64,000 nt of DNA from CAYREX01 sp964423505 (GTDB taxonomy: Bacteria; Fermentibacterota; Fermentibacteria; Fermentibacterales; JCC-6): contig CAYREX010000005.1 in assembly GCA_964423505.1 (NCBI GenBank), positions 86,630 to 150,629 on the forward strand. Reading direction: 5' to 3'. This document shows, piece by piece, positions 24,605 to 32,661 of the stretch. Position 1 is the stretch's first letter. Every line of letters begins with the position of its first letter. The position numbers and the translations under genes are program-made. The notes below the pieces were generated by a model. That model was given only the letters and a program-made list of their open reading frames with translations, searched no databases and had not been told where the DNA came from.

Positions 24605-24697
24605 CTCCCCCCGGCCCGCGAGCCCGGTTCCCCAGCACCGCTCCGGGAATCGCTCCGGCGGGTCGGGAGCGAGCTTCGACGACTCGGAGGTAGAACC

Positions 24698-26782
24698 TTG
24701 GCCGATACCTTTACCAGCGACACCTACAGGACCCTCTGCGACGATGCGGAGGGCTTCCTTGCGAGGGGGGCCTTCGAACAGTCGAGGGAGCTGCTTCTCA
24801 AGGCTATTTCCCTCATAGGCACAAGGCCCAGGGCGAGGAGCCTCCTCGCGGACACGTGCATGAGCATGGAGCTCTGGACAGAGGCCCGGGAGCAGCTCGA
24901 GATCCTGACCACTCTGCAGGAGGACGAGCCGCATCACCACTTCAGGCTGGGCCAGGTGCTGGAGGAGCTAGGCGAGTATCAGCTTGCGGCGGACAACTAC
25001 TCGGTCGTACTGGATCGCGACCCGGATCACAGGGGGGCCGGGGTCGCGATGAAGAGGATAAGCTCCAGGACCGATCAGACGGGGGTCGGCCTCGTGGACA
25101 TGCTGGCGTCCGGCAGGGGCGGGAGCACCGGACCCGCCTCGGCCGGAGGGGCCGGAGAAGCTCCCCTGAAGGAAGGTATGCAGGTGTTACCGGACGACCG
25201 GACCGACGAGATGTTCGCTGGCTCCGACGGCGATGAGGACGGGATAGAGAAGCTGCTCAAGGACATCGGGATGTCTCCCGGCTCCCGTGAGGACAAGGGC
25301 GCTCCGGACCTCTCCGAGATACTGGCCGGCATCGGCATGCAGCGTGACGGCGAGGAGAACGGAGACGAGGACCGGCAGGGTGACGAGGAGAAGGACGAGG
25401 AATCCGGTGAGACAGGGGAGGGCGGGGCGGCGCCCGACCTCCAGTCGATATTCGCCGGCTCCTCCGGGTCTGAGGCCGGGGCCGCAACCGAGGATAAGAG
25501 CCCCTCCGTGAGCCTGGAGGACATCTTCGGAAGTGGAGGGGCGGAAGAACCGGAAGAGCAGCCGGGCGAGCCGGAGGAGGAGCCTGAGGCCGGGGAAGCC
25601 GAGGAGCCGGAGGAAGAGCCGGAGCCCGAGGAACCGGAGGAGCCTGAGGCCGAGGAAGTCGGGGAGCCGGAGGAAGAACCGGAGGCCGAGGAGCCCGAGG
25701 AGCCTGAGGCCGAGGAAGCCGGGGAGCCGGAGGAGGAGCCGGAGGCCGAGGAGGTCGGGGAACCGGAGCGGGAGAAGGCCGGTGAGCTGACCGCCGACCC
25801 GGACTTCGTGAGCTCCGCGGACGCCCTCGAGGAGCTGTTCAGGTCGGAGGAGACCAGGAGCTTCGAGCCGACTCCCGTATCCGCGGAGGAGGGGGAAGAG
25901 GGCGGCCCCGGGCTGGAGGTCATCTTCGGCGCCGGTGAGGAGGAGCAGACCGGACAGGCCGAGACCGCCGAGGCGGGGGAGGAGCCGGAGCCCCCCGGGG
26001 AAGAGGAAGACGAAGAAGAGAGGGAGCCTGCATCTGCCGAAAGTGCGGGACCGGAGGCTGACTCAGGTGAGCCCGAGACCCACGGGGAAGAGGAAGAGCC
26101 GGAGGCCGTCGAGACTACGGAGGAGTCGGAGGCGGAGCCGCCGGTGGAGCCTCTCGAGCCTGTCCTGGAGAAGCCGGAGACCGAGCCACTGGAGGCGCCG
26201 GAGGTCGCGTCGGAGGAGACGATTGAGACCGCCCTCGAAGAACCCGAGCCCGCATCCGAGGGGCCGGCCGAGGTCGGTATCATAGTCGGCTCCTGGGACG
26301 GTGCTTCCGCGACCATCCCGGTCGAGCTGGTGTCCGGTGAGCTCGACGTGCGAACGGACGTGCTCGCAGCCTGGGAGGCCACCCTGGAGCTTGGCGCCGG
26401 CGGCGCGGGCATCACCGTGCTCGGCGGGAAGGGGACGGCCTGGCTCGGATGCGGTGTCACGCCGCCGCTGGTCATCTCGGCCACGGCCGGGATGGTGGTC
26501 CGTCCGTCCAGCCTCTACATGGGTGCCGGTCTGCTGGGTGGAGACGGGATCGACTGCTGCTCCGACCGGGACCTTGTCCGACTCTCGGGAGAGGGGGACC
26601 AGGTGCTCGTCATCGGGAACGGGAGGCCACTTAGGGTGCTCTCTCTGGCGGACGATGCGCCGGTCCGCGCAAGATGCGCATCCATAGCCGCCCTCGACCC
26701 GGGGGTGGAGATGACGGAGGATGATGTACCCGAAGGGCACATCGAGCTCTCGGGCCGGGGCAGGGCGTTCCTTCTCGACTAG
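24698..26782 (+). CDS. TPR protein with acidic repeats and AIM24-like C-terminus
   Basis: A 694-residue protein. TTG start at 24698 with GGAGG seven bases before. Residues 1-115 form TPR helices (EGFLARGAFEQSRELLLKAI, then HFRLGQVLEELGEYQLAADN). Residues about 150-520 are low-complexity and acidic, including a 20-residue repeat of EPEEEPEAEEPEEP type. The last 165 residues are beta-rich (VELVSGELDVRTDVLAAWEA to GHIELSGRGRAFL) and resemble AIM24-family domains. No signal peptide, so it is probably cytosolic. No catalytic motif. It lies between two tRNA genes, upstream of a PP2C-like membrane protein. Role unknown. Confidence 0.65.
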   Translation: MADTFTSDTYRTLCDDAEGFLARGAFEQSRELLLKAISLIGTRPRARSLLADTCMSMELWTEAREQLEILTTLQEDEPHHHFRLGQVLEELGEYQLAADNYSVVLDRDPDHRGAGVAMKRISSRTDQTGVGLVDMLASGRGGSTGPASAGGAGEAPLKEGMQVLPDDRTDEMFAGSDGDEDGIEKLLKDIGMSPGSREDKGAPDLSEILAGIGMQRDGEENGDEDRQGDEEKDEESGETGEGGAAPDLQSIFAGSSGSEAGAATEDKSPSVSLEDIFGSGGAEEPEEQPGEPEEEPEAGEAEEPEEEPEPEEPEEPEAEEVGEPEEEPEAEEPEEPEAEEAGEPEEEPEAEEVGEPEREKAGELTADPDFVSSADALEELFRSEETRSFEPTPVSAEEGEEGGPGLEVIFGAGEEEQTGQAETAEAGEEPEPPGEEEDEEEREPASAESAGPEADSGEPETHGEEEEPEAVETTEESEAEPPVEPLEPVLEKPETEPLEAPEVASEETIETALEEPEPASEGPAEVGIIVGSWDGASATIPVELVSGELDVRTDVLAAWEATLELGAGGAGITVLGGKGTAWLGCGVTPPLVISATAGMVVRPSSLYMGAGLLGGDGIDCCSDRDLVRLSGEGDQVLVIGNGRPLRVLSLADDAPVRARCASIAALDPGVEMTEDDVPEGHIELSGRGRAFLLD
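25561..25760 (+). repeat. 60-bp in-frame tandem repeat
   Basis: Three consecutive 60-base units (25561-25620, 25621-25680, 25681-25740) plus a partial fourth align in register. The second and third differ at only 6 of 60 positions. The unit encodes 20 residues rich in Glu and Pro (EPEEEPEAEE pattern) and lies in the linker of the TPR/AIM24-like protein. Copy number may vary between strains. Confidence 0.85.
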
Positions 26783-26846
26783 TCTTGCCCTGCCGGATCC
26801 CCCGTTGCATCGTACGGCCTTCCCGGGGAGGGCAGACAATGACGGT

Positions 26847-26922
26847 GGGGATGTAGCTCAGCTGGAAGAGCGCTGCCTTCGCAAGGCAGAGGTCGGCGGT
26901 TCGATCCCGCTCATCTCCACCA
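26847..26922 (+). tRNA. tRNA-Ala(CGC)
   Basis: A 76-base tRNA with encoded CCA. Acceptor GGGGATG pairs with CATCTCC (one G-U). Anticodon stem CTGCC/GGCAG encloses TTCGCAA, giving anticodon CGC for codon GCG. The T arm contains GGTTCGATCC. A -10-like GACAAT lies at 26835-26840, but no clear -35 is seen. Confidence 0.95.
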
Positions 26923-26941
26923 CCCCTCCAGGTCCGGAAGC

Positions 26942-28249
26942 ATGACCCGGTCCCGCGCTACCGGCGCCCATCCCGAGATCGCATGGCTCGACCAGCCGGG
27001 ACGCCAACCCTCGAGGATGCTCTCATTCTCCGACGGCTTCCGTGGCGACGGCTCCGTTGCCAGCCTGGTCGCCGTCGCGGAGTGCCGCGGCTCGAGGTCG
27101 ATGGCGGAGAGGGTCGTGGCATTTCTCCGCGACTCGTTCACCTCGGGCGTGGCCTTCGGCGTGGGAGACGCCCTGGCCGACGCGGCCTGCGAAGCCCGGC
27201 AGGTCTCGGGGGAATGCTCCTTCGCAGCGGCGGCCTCGCTGGGCGGAGACGTATGGGTAGTCTCCCGCGGCGGCTGCAGGGCTTTCGTCACCGACGGCAG
27301 CACCGACATCCTCCTCGAGCAGAGCGCCGGTGAGACCCCGGCGGTCAGGCATCTCTCCCTCTCGCCCGGACAGTCGGTCGTGCTGGTATCCGAGGGGCTG
27401 AGGAGGCTCATAGGCTCCGCCGCCGCGTCCAGGTACACGACCGGGAAGGGACATCCCCTGGACACACGGCTCCGCGCCATGGTGGACGAGACCAGGATAC
27501 GCTTCAGGGCGTCCGGCGGGTCCATCGCCGCGGTGCGTCTCGCTCCGCCCGCAAGGAAGATCGTCGCCTTCCCGAAGGGATGGCGCATGCCGGCGGCTGT
27601 CGGCTCGACCCTCATCGCCCTGGTGCTCGTCGCAGGTATCCTGGGCCGTTGCGGCGACGGGGGCGGCAATCCCGATGCGGAGGAGAACGGCGGGGTCGAA
27701 CCGGCCGAGCCGGTGCCGGTCGTCATGCCGCTGGCGCCGGACACCACTGGGAGCGACACGGTCTCCCCGCCGCCGGGGGAGGCCCTCCACCCGGTGCAGG
27801 TGATGGGGCTCGGGGCAGCGGTTGCGGCACCTGCGGAGGCGGATGTCCACCCGGCTGACCGGGAGCCGGACCCCAGGTACGAGAATGCGTCCCGCGGCGT
27901 CTACTACGTCCAGGGGGACTCCACCGCCCTGCCGGTGGCCGAGGCCCTGGCCGGGGACACCATGGAGATGCGTCCGGTGCGCACGATGATCACCGTGAGG
28001 ACCGACGCCACGGCTGAGTTCTCCGACTGGCTCCGCTCCCGTGACAGCACGACCGCCTCCGGTATCGCCGTCCTGGTGGAGAGCAGCACCAGCGTGGCCG
28101 GCGGCGCCTCCTGGATCCGAGGATATCCCCTCTTCGTGGCCGGGGTCCCGGGGCGGGAGATGGAGCCCAGCGGCTTCGCCGGCGATTCGGTCCCCGGCAT
28201 CCCCTGCGAGAGGGACCCCGACGCCTATGCCGTCGCCGTGGTGCCCTGA
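26942..28249 (+). CDS. PP2C-like domain protein with one membrane helix
   Basis: A 435-residue protein. Residues about 25-205 follow the PP2C phosphatase order: FSDGFRGDGSVASLVAVAEC, then WVVSRGGCRAFVTDG, then LSLSPGQSVVLVSEGLRRL. The usual metal-binding Asp motifs (DGxGG, SDGL) are only partly kept; SEGL replaces SDGL, so it may be inactive or atypical. A TM helix (about residues 214-233) is followed by an exported, Pro/Glu-rich region and a final folded part of about 120 residues. It starts 20 bases after tRNA-Ala. Role unknown; regulation of envelope function across the membrane is plausible. Confidence 0.55.
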   Translation: MTRSRATGAHPEIAWLDQPGRQPSRMLSFSDGFRGDGSVASLVAVAECRGSRSMAERVVAFLRDSFTSGVAFGVGDALADAACEARQVSGECSFAAAASLGGDVWVVSRGGCRAFVTDGSTDILLEQSAGETPAVRHLSLSPGQSVVLVSEGLRRLIGSAAASRYTTGKGHPLDTRLRAMVDETRIRFRASGGSIAAVRLAPPARKIVAFPKGWRMPAAVGSTLIALVLVAGILGRCGDGGGNPDAEENGGVEPAEPVPVVMPLAPDTTGSDTVSPPPGEALHPVQVMGLGAAVAAPAEADVHPADREPDPRYENASRGVYYVQGDSTALPVAEALAGDTMEMRPVRTMITVRTDATAEFSDWLRSRDSTTASGIAVLVESSTSVAGGASWIRGYPLFVAGVPGREMEPSGFAGDSVPGIPCERDPDAYAVAVVP

Positions 28250-28282
28250 TCGTGCGGGGTACTCCGGAGCGGGTTGCGCGGG

Positions 28283-28288
28283 TATATT
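28283..28288 (+). promoter_or_regulatory. -10 element of the SRP RNA promoter
   Basis: TATATT lies seven bases before the predicted 5' end of the SRP RNA. No convincing -35 hexamer is found 16-18 bases upstream, so the promoter may rely on a good -10. Confidence 0.4.
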
Positions 28289-28292
28289 CGGC

Positions 28293-28538
28293 GAGCCGGC
28301 CGTGCTAGGCGGGGAGCTAGCGGTGCCCTTTACCCGCAATCCGCTACAGCGGGGCCGAAAGCCCTGTGCGGCATCGATGCGTCGGTTCCGTGCCGTCTCA
28401 AGCGGTGTTGATGAGCAGGACCCGCGCGGCGACAGCCCGTGAACCCCGTCAGGACCGGGAGGTAGCAGCGGTAAGCGGTGACTGTCGGGCGACGCGGGCC
28501 GACCTGCTCTGAGCTGGCTGTCTCGGTCGGGCCGGCGG
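28293..28538 (+). ncRNA. ffs: Long-form SRP RNA (4.5S/6S type with Alu domain)
   Basis: The S-domain core is GTCAGGACCGGGAGGTAGCA at 28448-28467, with a GGGA tetraloop and the SRP54-binding internal loop. The 5' part reads CGTGCTAGGCGGGGAGCTAG then CGGTGCCCTTTACCCGCAAT, which matches the Alu domain of Bacillus scRNA. The ends pair: GCCGGCC (28295-28301) with GGCCGGC (28530-28536). So this is the roughly 245-base Alu-containing form, not the short 4.5S form of Proteobacteria. It acts with Ffh in co-translational targeting. It lies upstream of dnaX, as scr does in Bacillus. The ends are accurate to a few bases. Confidence 0.93.
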
Positions 28539-28596
28539 AATTGTCAAGCAGGGAAGTGCGGTCGGCACCAGTTCCCGCACGCCGGAGGTTCGACCC

Positions 28597-30090
28597 TTGA
28601 GCTACCTCGTATTCGCCAGGAAGTGGCGCCCCCAGAGGTTCCAGGACGTCCTGGCCCAGGACCACATCACCGTTACCCTGAGGAACGCCATCAAAACCGA
28701 CAGGATAGGTCATTCCTACCTGATGACCGGACCGCGCGGCGTGGGCAAGACCACGACTGCGAGGATACTGGCGAAGGCGCTGAACTGCGCGGAGGGACCG
28801 ACCCCGGACCCCTGCCAGGTCTGTGACTCCTGCAGGAGGATAACCGCCGGCAGCCATCTCGACGTAATGGAGATCGACGGCGCCAGCAACAGGGGCATCG
28901 ACCAGATAAGGGAGCTCAGGGAGAAGGCCATGTACGCCACCGCATCCGGGCGGTACAGGGTGTACATCATAGACGAGGTGCACATGCTCACCACCGAGGC
29001 CTTCAACGCCCTGCTGAAGATACTCGAGGAGCCGCCGGAATCCGTGGTGTTCATCTTCGCCACCACCCAGCCCCGGCGGGTGCCGGACACCATAGTAAGC
29101 AGGTGCCAGCGCTTCGACTTCAGGCGCATACCGGTACCGGAGATGGCCGAGTATCTGCGGAGGGAGGCGGGCGGAGAGGATATCACCCTGGACGACGCCG
29201 CCGTAGGTCTGATCTGCAGGGCAAGCGGCGGTAGCATGCGCGATGCGCTGTCCCTGATGGACCAGCTGGTGAGCTTCTGCGGCGCTGATATAACAGGCGA
29301 GGCGGTTGCCAGCCTTCTCGGGATGGTCGAGAGCGAGCTCCTTGCCGAGCTGACCGGGCGAATGCTGGCCGGCGATTCCGCGGCGCTCCTGGAGTCGGTT
29401 GCGGGAGCCCTCTCCAGGGGCTACAGCGTCGAGGAGCTGCTGGACGCCCTCGTGGAGTTCCTGCGCAACCTCCTGGTGGTCACTTCCGGAGCTCCATCCG
29501 GCCTGGAGGACGTGCCGGAAGAGGAGAGGGCCCGCCTGCTCTCCCTGGCCCGCGGGGTTCCGGACCTCATCGTGTTGAACGCGCTCAGGCTGCTGAGCTC
29601 CGCTGCCACCGAGGCGAGGAGGAGCAGCCTGCCCAGGGTCGTGCTCGAGACCGCCCTGGTGGCCGCTTCCAAGGCGGGGAGCGCATTCCGGCTAGCCGAC
29701 ATGCCCGGAGTGGCCGAGAGCCTCGCAACCGTGGCCGCTCCATCAGAGGCCGACGCGAGCGGTGGGGGGGAGGCGACGCCAGAACGGGGGGAGCCGGGCT
29801 CCACCGCGTCCGTCGAGGAACCGACCGCTCCCGCTGCCGCAGACGATGGTCCCGCCGACGAGGCTCCGGCAGGCGCCCGGGAGCACTCCGGGGAGTCGTC
29901 GCCGGGTGAGCCGGAGACCGCCGCGGAGCCGGGGGAGGTCGATGAGGAGCAGCAGGACCCCCCTGCGATCGGTTCCCCGCCGGAGAGGGAGACGAAGGCC
30001 GACAGGGAGACGGAGCCGGAGGCCCCGGACGAGGCGGAGCGGGAGAGGAAGGGGGCCGAGGAGGTCTGGAGGCTGTTCGACGTGCAGTAG
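28597..30090 (+). CDS. dnaX: DNA polymerase III subunit gamma/tau
   Basis: A 497-residue clamp-loader ATPase. Walker A GPRGVGKTT begins at residue 45, four Cys form the zinc module (C..C..C in GPTPDPCQVCDSC), the DExH block is YIIDEVHMLTTEAF, the sensor region is IFATTQPRRVPDTIVSRCQR, and SGGSMRDALSLMDQ follows. Residues after about 370 form an acidic, low-complexity tail, so the tau-type Pol III-binding region is short or absent. The start is TTG with GGAGG before it. The order ffs-dnaX-ybaB-recR is a widely conserved gene set. Confidence 0.96.
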   Translation: MSYLVFARKWRPQRFQDVLAQDHITVTLRNAIKTDRIGHSYLMTGPRGVGKTTTARILAKALNCAEGPTPDPCQVCDSCRRITAGSHLDVMEIDGASNRGIDQIRELREKAMYATASGRYRVYIIDEVHMLTTEAFNALLKILEEPPESVVFIFATTQPRRVPDTIVSRCQRFDFRRIPVPEMAEYLRREAGGEDITLDDAAVGLICRASGGSMRDALSLMDQLVSFCGADITGEAVASLLGMVESELLAELTGRMLAGDSAALLESVAGALSRGYSVEELLDALVEFLRNLLVVTSGAPSGLEDVPEEERARLLSLARGVPDLIVLNALRLLSSAATEARRSSLPRVVLETALVAASKAGSAFRLADMPGVAESLATVAAPSEADASGGGEATPERGEPGSTASVEEPTAPAAADDGPADEAPAGAREHSGESSPGEPETAAEPGEVDEEQQDPPAIGSPPERETKADRETEPEAPDEAERERKGAEEVWRLFDVQ

Positions 30091-30130
30091 CGGCCGGACC
30101 GCCCACCTGCACCCACCCACTGGAGGAACG

Positions 30131-30442
30131 ATGAATCCCAAGCAGCTGAAGAAAATGATGGCCCAGGCCCAGCAGATGCAGGCCGGTGTCACCAGGATGC
30201 AGGAGGAGCTGGCGGAGGCCAGGGTAGAGGGCACGGCGGCCGACGGGCTGGTGAAGGCAGTGGTCACCGGCCAGGGAAGCCTCGTCGATATAGACATATC
30301 CCCCGAGGTGGTGGACCCGGAGGATGTCGAGATGCTGGAGGACCTGGTCGTAGCAGCCGTCCGTGACGCCGAGGAGGCGGCCTCCGAGCTGTCCCGGTCC
30401 AAGATGCAGGAGCTCGGGCTGCCTTCGGGGGGGCTCCTTTGA
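30131..30442 (+). CDS. ybaB: YbaB/EbfC nucleoid-associated protein
   Basis: A 103-residue member of the YbaB/EbfC family, which binds DNA as a dimer. The N-terminal helix MNPKQLKKMMAQAQQMQA, then the sheet with EGTAADGLVKAVVTGQG and DIDISPEVV, are diagnostic. TGGAGGAACG precedes the ATG. The stop overlaps the recR start by four bases, and the two are often co-expressed. Confidence 0.95.
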   Translation: MNPKQLKKMMAQAQQMQAGVTRMQEELAEARVEGTAADGLVKAVVTGQGSLVDIDISPEVVDPEDVEMLEDLVVAAVRDAEEAASELSRSKMQELGLPSGGLL

Positions 30443-31026
30443 GCTCCGGCCTTTTCGACGTCCTGGTCGAGAAGCTCGCCCGGCTGCCGGGGATCGGCAA
30501 GAAGACCGCCCTGAGGCTGGCGTTCGCCCTGGTTGACGACCGTGACCTGGCTCGGGAGCTGGCGGACGCTCTGGGAGCGGTATGGGAGCAGGTCCACGAG
30601 TGTCCCAGGTGCCGGAACCTCACCGAGAGGGATCTCTGCGACGTATGCTCATCGAAGAGCAGGAGGAGCAGCGTCTGCGTGGTCCACAACCCCGCCGACC
30701 TGAGGGCCGTGGAGGAGGCGGGGCTGTACAGGGGACGGTACTTCGTCCTGCACGGGCACCTGGCTCCCCTGGACGGAGTGGGGCCCGAGGAGCTGGGAGT
30801 GGACCGCCTCCGCCGGATGATAGAGGAGACTGGCAGCGACGAGGTCATACTCGCGCTCGACTCGACCGCGGACGGCGAGGCGACCTCGGCCTACCTGTCC
30901 CGAGCTCTGCGGAACAGCGGTGTCACAGTGACCAGGCTGGCGAGGGGCCTCCCCCCGGGAGCCTCAGTGGAGTTCGCGGACTCGCTCACCCTCACGCGCG
31001 CGTTCGAGGGCAGGCAGAGGGTCTGA
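30439..31026 (+). CDS. recR: Recombination protein RecR
   Basis: A 195-residue RecR, which acts with RecO/RecF to load RecA at gaps. The N-terminal helix-hairpin-helix LARLPGIGKKTALRLAF, the zinc finger CPRCRNLTERDLCDVC and the Toprim domain with ILALDSTADGEATSAYL are all present. TTG start overlaps the ybaB stop. Length is the family norm of about 200. Confidence 0.96.
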   Translation: MSSGLFDVLVEKLARLPGIGKKTALRLAFALVDDRDLARELADALGAVWEQVHECPRCRNLTERDLCDVCSSKSRRSSVCVVHNPADLRAVEEAGLYRGRYFVLHGHLAPLDGVGPEELGVDRLRRMIEETGSDEVILALDSTADGEATSAYLSRALRNSGVTVTRLARGLPPGASVEFADSLTLTRAFEGRQRV

Positions 31027-31033
31027 GTCCCCG

Positions 31034-31624
31034 GTGAACTGGCCCAACAGGCTGTCCCTGCTCCGGATGGTCCTCGGACCCGTCTTCATGGTGCTCCTGC
31101 TCGACGAGAGGAGGGGTTTCAGGATAGCGGCGCTGGCCGTCTTCCTGGTCGCCTCCCTGACGGACCTCTACGACGGCTACCTGGCCAGGCGATACGGCTG
31201 GGTGACCAACCTGGGCAAGTTCCTGGATCCGCTCGCCGACAAGCTCCTTGTGGCCTTCGCCCTCATAGGTCTCAGCAGGATCGAGCTGGTGCCGGTCCTG
31301 GCGCTCTACCTCGTGATAGGCCGGGAGCTGCTAGTGACCGGGCTGCGGGCGATAGCAGCCTACGCGGGGGTGCTGATACTCCCCTCGAGGCTGGGCAAGC
31401 TGAAGACGGTGGCACAGATGCTGGCTCTGGTCCTCTACATGCTCTACTCCGTCCTCTACGTGGACGGAGCGACCAGGGGGCCGTTCCTCCGGGCCGGCGG
31501 GGAGGGCTCCGGGATGCTCCTGGTGGCGGACGGCGTGCTGCTCGCTGCCGTGGTGCTCACCCTCGGCTCCGGCGTCGACTACTTCTTCAGGAACAGGTCC
31601 CTGCTGGCGAAGCTGGTCCAGTGA
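31034..31624 (+). CDS. pgsA: CDP-diacylglycerol-glycerol-3-phosphate 3-phosphatidyltransferase
   Basis: A 196-residue inner-membrane enzyme making phosphatidylglycerol phosphate. The CDP-alcohol phosphotransferase motif D-x2-DG-x2-AR-x8-G-x3-D-x3-D is complete in two adjacent stretches, DLYDGYLARRYG and NLGKFLDPLADK. About four to five hydrophobic helices follow. GTG start; the stop overlaps the pgpA start. With pgpA it completes the pathway to phosphatidylglycerol, fed by cdsA at 41245. Confidence 0.94.
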   Translation: MNWPNRLSLLRMVLGPVFMVLLLDERRGFRIAALAVFLVASLTDLYDGYLARRYGWVTNLGKFLDPLADKLLVAFALIGLSRIELVPVLALYLVIGRELLVTGLRAIAAYAGVLILPSRLGKLKTVAQMLALVLYMLYSVLYVDGATRGPFLRAGGEGSGMLLVADGVLLAAVVLTLGSGVDYFFRNRSLLAKLVQ

Positions 31625-32091
31625 GGCGTCCGGCCAGGCCGGCCGCCGCCATGCTGGCCACCTTCCTGGGAACCGGGTACTCGCCGATCGCACCCGGCAC
31701 GGTCGGCAGCGTGCTGACCACGGCGCTCTACGTCCTGGCATCCGCGCTGGGCGCCGGGCGGGGCCTGCTCGCCGTCGTGGCGGTGCCGCTCCTGGTCCTG
31801 GGATGGCTGGGCTGCAGGGCCGGTTACCGGATGTGGGGGGAGGACCCGCCCAGGGTCACCGTGGACGAGGCGGCGGGCTGCTGGCTGGCCTGCCTTGCCG
31901 CGCCGCCCCACTGGGGGCTTCCGGGGGTGGGCGCCGCCCTGGCGCTCTTCCGCCTCCTGGATATACTGAAACCCTGGCCCGTCGGCGCTCTCGACCGTCT
32001 CAGCGGCCCCTGGGGAATCCTGCTGGACGATGTCGCCGCCGGTCTCCTCTCCGGCGCGCTGTTGCAGCTCGTTGCGCTGGCGCTCCGCTGA
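31621..32091 (+). CDS. pgpA: Phosphatidylglycerophosphatase A
   Basis: A 156-residue PgpA that dephosphorylates phosphatidylglycerol phosphate. Conserved blocks are FLGTGYSPIAPGTVGS, VTVDEAAGCWLA, FRLLDILKPWPV and ILLDDVAAGLLSG. It is a membrane protein with about four helices. It overlaps pgsA by four bases, so the two steps of the pathway are made together. Confidence 0.94.
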   Translation: MRRPARPAAAMLATFLGTGYSPIAPGTVGSVLTTALYVLASALGAGRGLLAVVAVPLLVLGWLGCRAGYRMWGEDPPRVTVDEAAGCWLACLAAPPHWGLPGVGAALALFRLLDILKPWPVGALDRLSGPWGILLDDVAAGLLSGALLQLVALALR

Positions 32092-32101
32092 CCCGGGCCA
32101 C

Positions 32102-32130
32102 TTGCACACCGGGCCTGCTGCGGATAAGCT
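32102..32130 (+). promoter_or_regulatory. Possible promoter for cinA-thpR-recA-recX
   Basis: TTGCAC (32102-32107), 17 bases, TAAGCT (32125-32130), with about 40 bases of leader to the ATG at 32176 and AAAGGCGG before it. Each box matches the consensus at about half its positions. No clear LexA-type palindrome is seen nearby. Confidence 0.35.
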
Positions 32131-32175
32131 GATAGCGAGGGCCGGGGGATTCATCCATCGAAAGGCGGTGACGGC

Positions 32176-32661
32176 ATGACCCCGACTACGGCGCTGGATG
32201 CTGCGCGTCTACTGGAGAGCACCGGCAGCACGCTGTCTCTGGCCGAGTCCTGCACCGGCGGCCTCCTGTCGTCGATGCTTACATCGGTGCCAGGGGCTTC
32301 CGACTGGTTCCTCGGCTCCGTTGTCAGCTACGCCCCCTCGGTGAAGACCTCTTTACTGGGGGTGCCCGCCGCCCTGATCGATACCGAGGGGGTGGTGAGC
32401 GAGAAGGTGGCCGCCGCCATGGCCGATGGCGTCAGGAGGCTCACGGGAAGCGACCTCGCAGGGGCGGTGACCGGCTATGCGGGGCCATCGGGCGGGTCGC
32501 CCGGCAGGCCGGTGGGAACCGTCTGTCTCGCCATGGCCTGGGAGGGGGGCGGGACCACCCTGACGGTACACCTGAAGGGCGACCGCGAGATGGTCAGGCG
32601 AGGAGCCGCCGGCTATCTTCTCGGCATGATAGCCGGTCGCCTGGAGGAACGTGAGTCATGA
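32176..32661 (+). CDS. pncC: CinA C-terminal domain protein, NMN amidase
   Basis: A 161-residue stand-alone CinA C-terminal (PncC/YgaD-type) domain that deamidates nicotinamide mononucleotide. The blocks LSLAESCTGGLLSSMLT, VVSYAPSVKTSLLGV and TGYAGPSGGSPGRPVGTV are typical. The N-terminal MoCF-like domain of full CinA is absent, and the gene shows no sign of being broken. Genes in the order pgsA-cinA-recA are a common bacterial arrangement. Confidence 0.9.
   Translation: MTPTTALDAARLLESTGSTLSLAESCTGGLLSSMLTSVPGASDWFLGSVVSYAPSVKTSLLGVPAALIDTEGVVSEKVAAAMADGVRRLTGSDLAGAVTGYAGPSGGSPGRPVGTVCLAMAWEGGGTTLTVHLKGDREMVRRGAAGYLLGMIAGRLEERES

Noticed and set aside
25561..25760. Possible CRISPR array or insertion sequence at the repeats
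   Set aside because: The units are in-frame, contiguous without spacers and coding. No terminal inverted repeats or transposase occur.
25075..26484. Minus-strand Ser/Gly-rich frame of 469 codons opposite the acidic repeats
   Set aside because: It is the complement of GAG/GAA/CCG repeats, which always gives Ser/Gly/Pro-rich sequence. No ribosome site or domain.
28281..28596. Small coding frames in the dnaX upstream region
   Set aside because: The region is fully explained by the SRP RNA.
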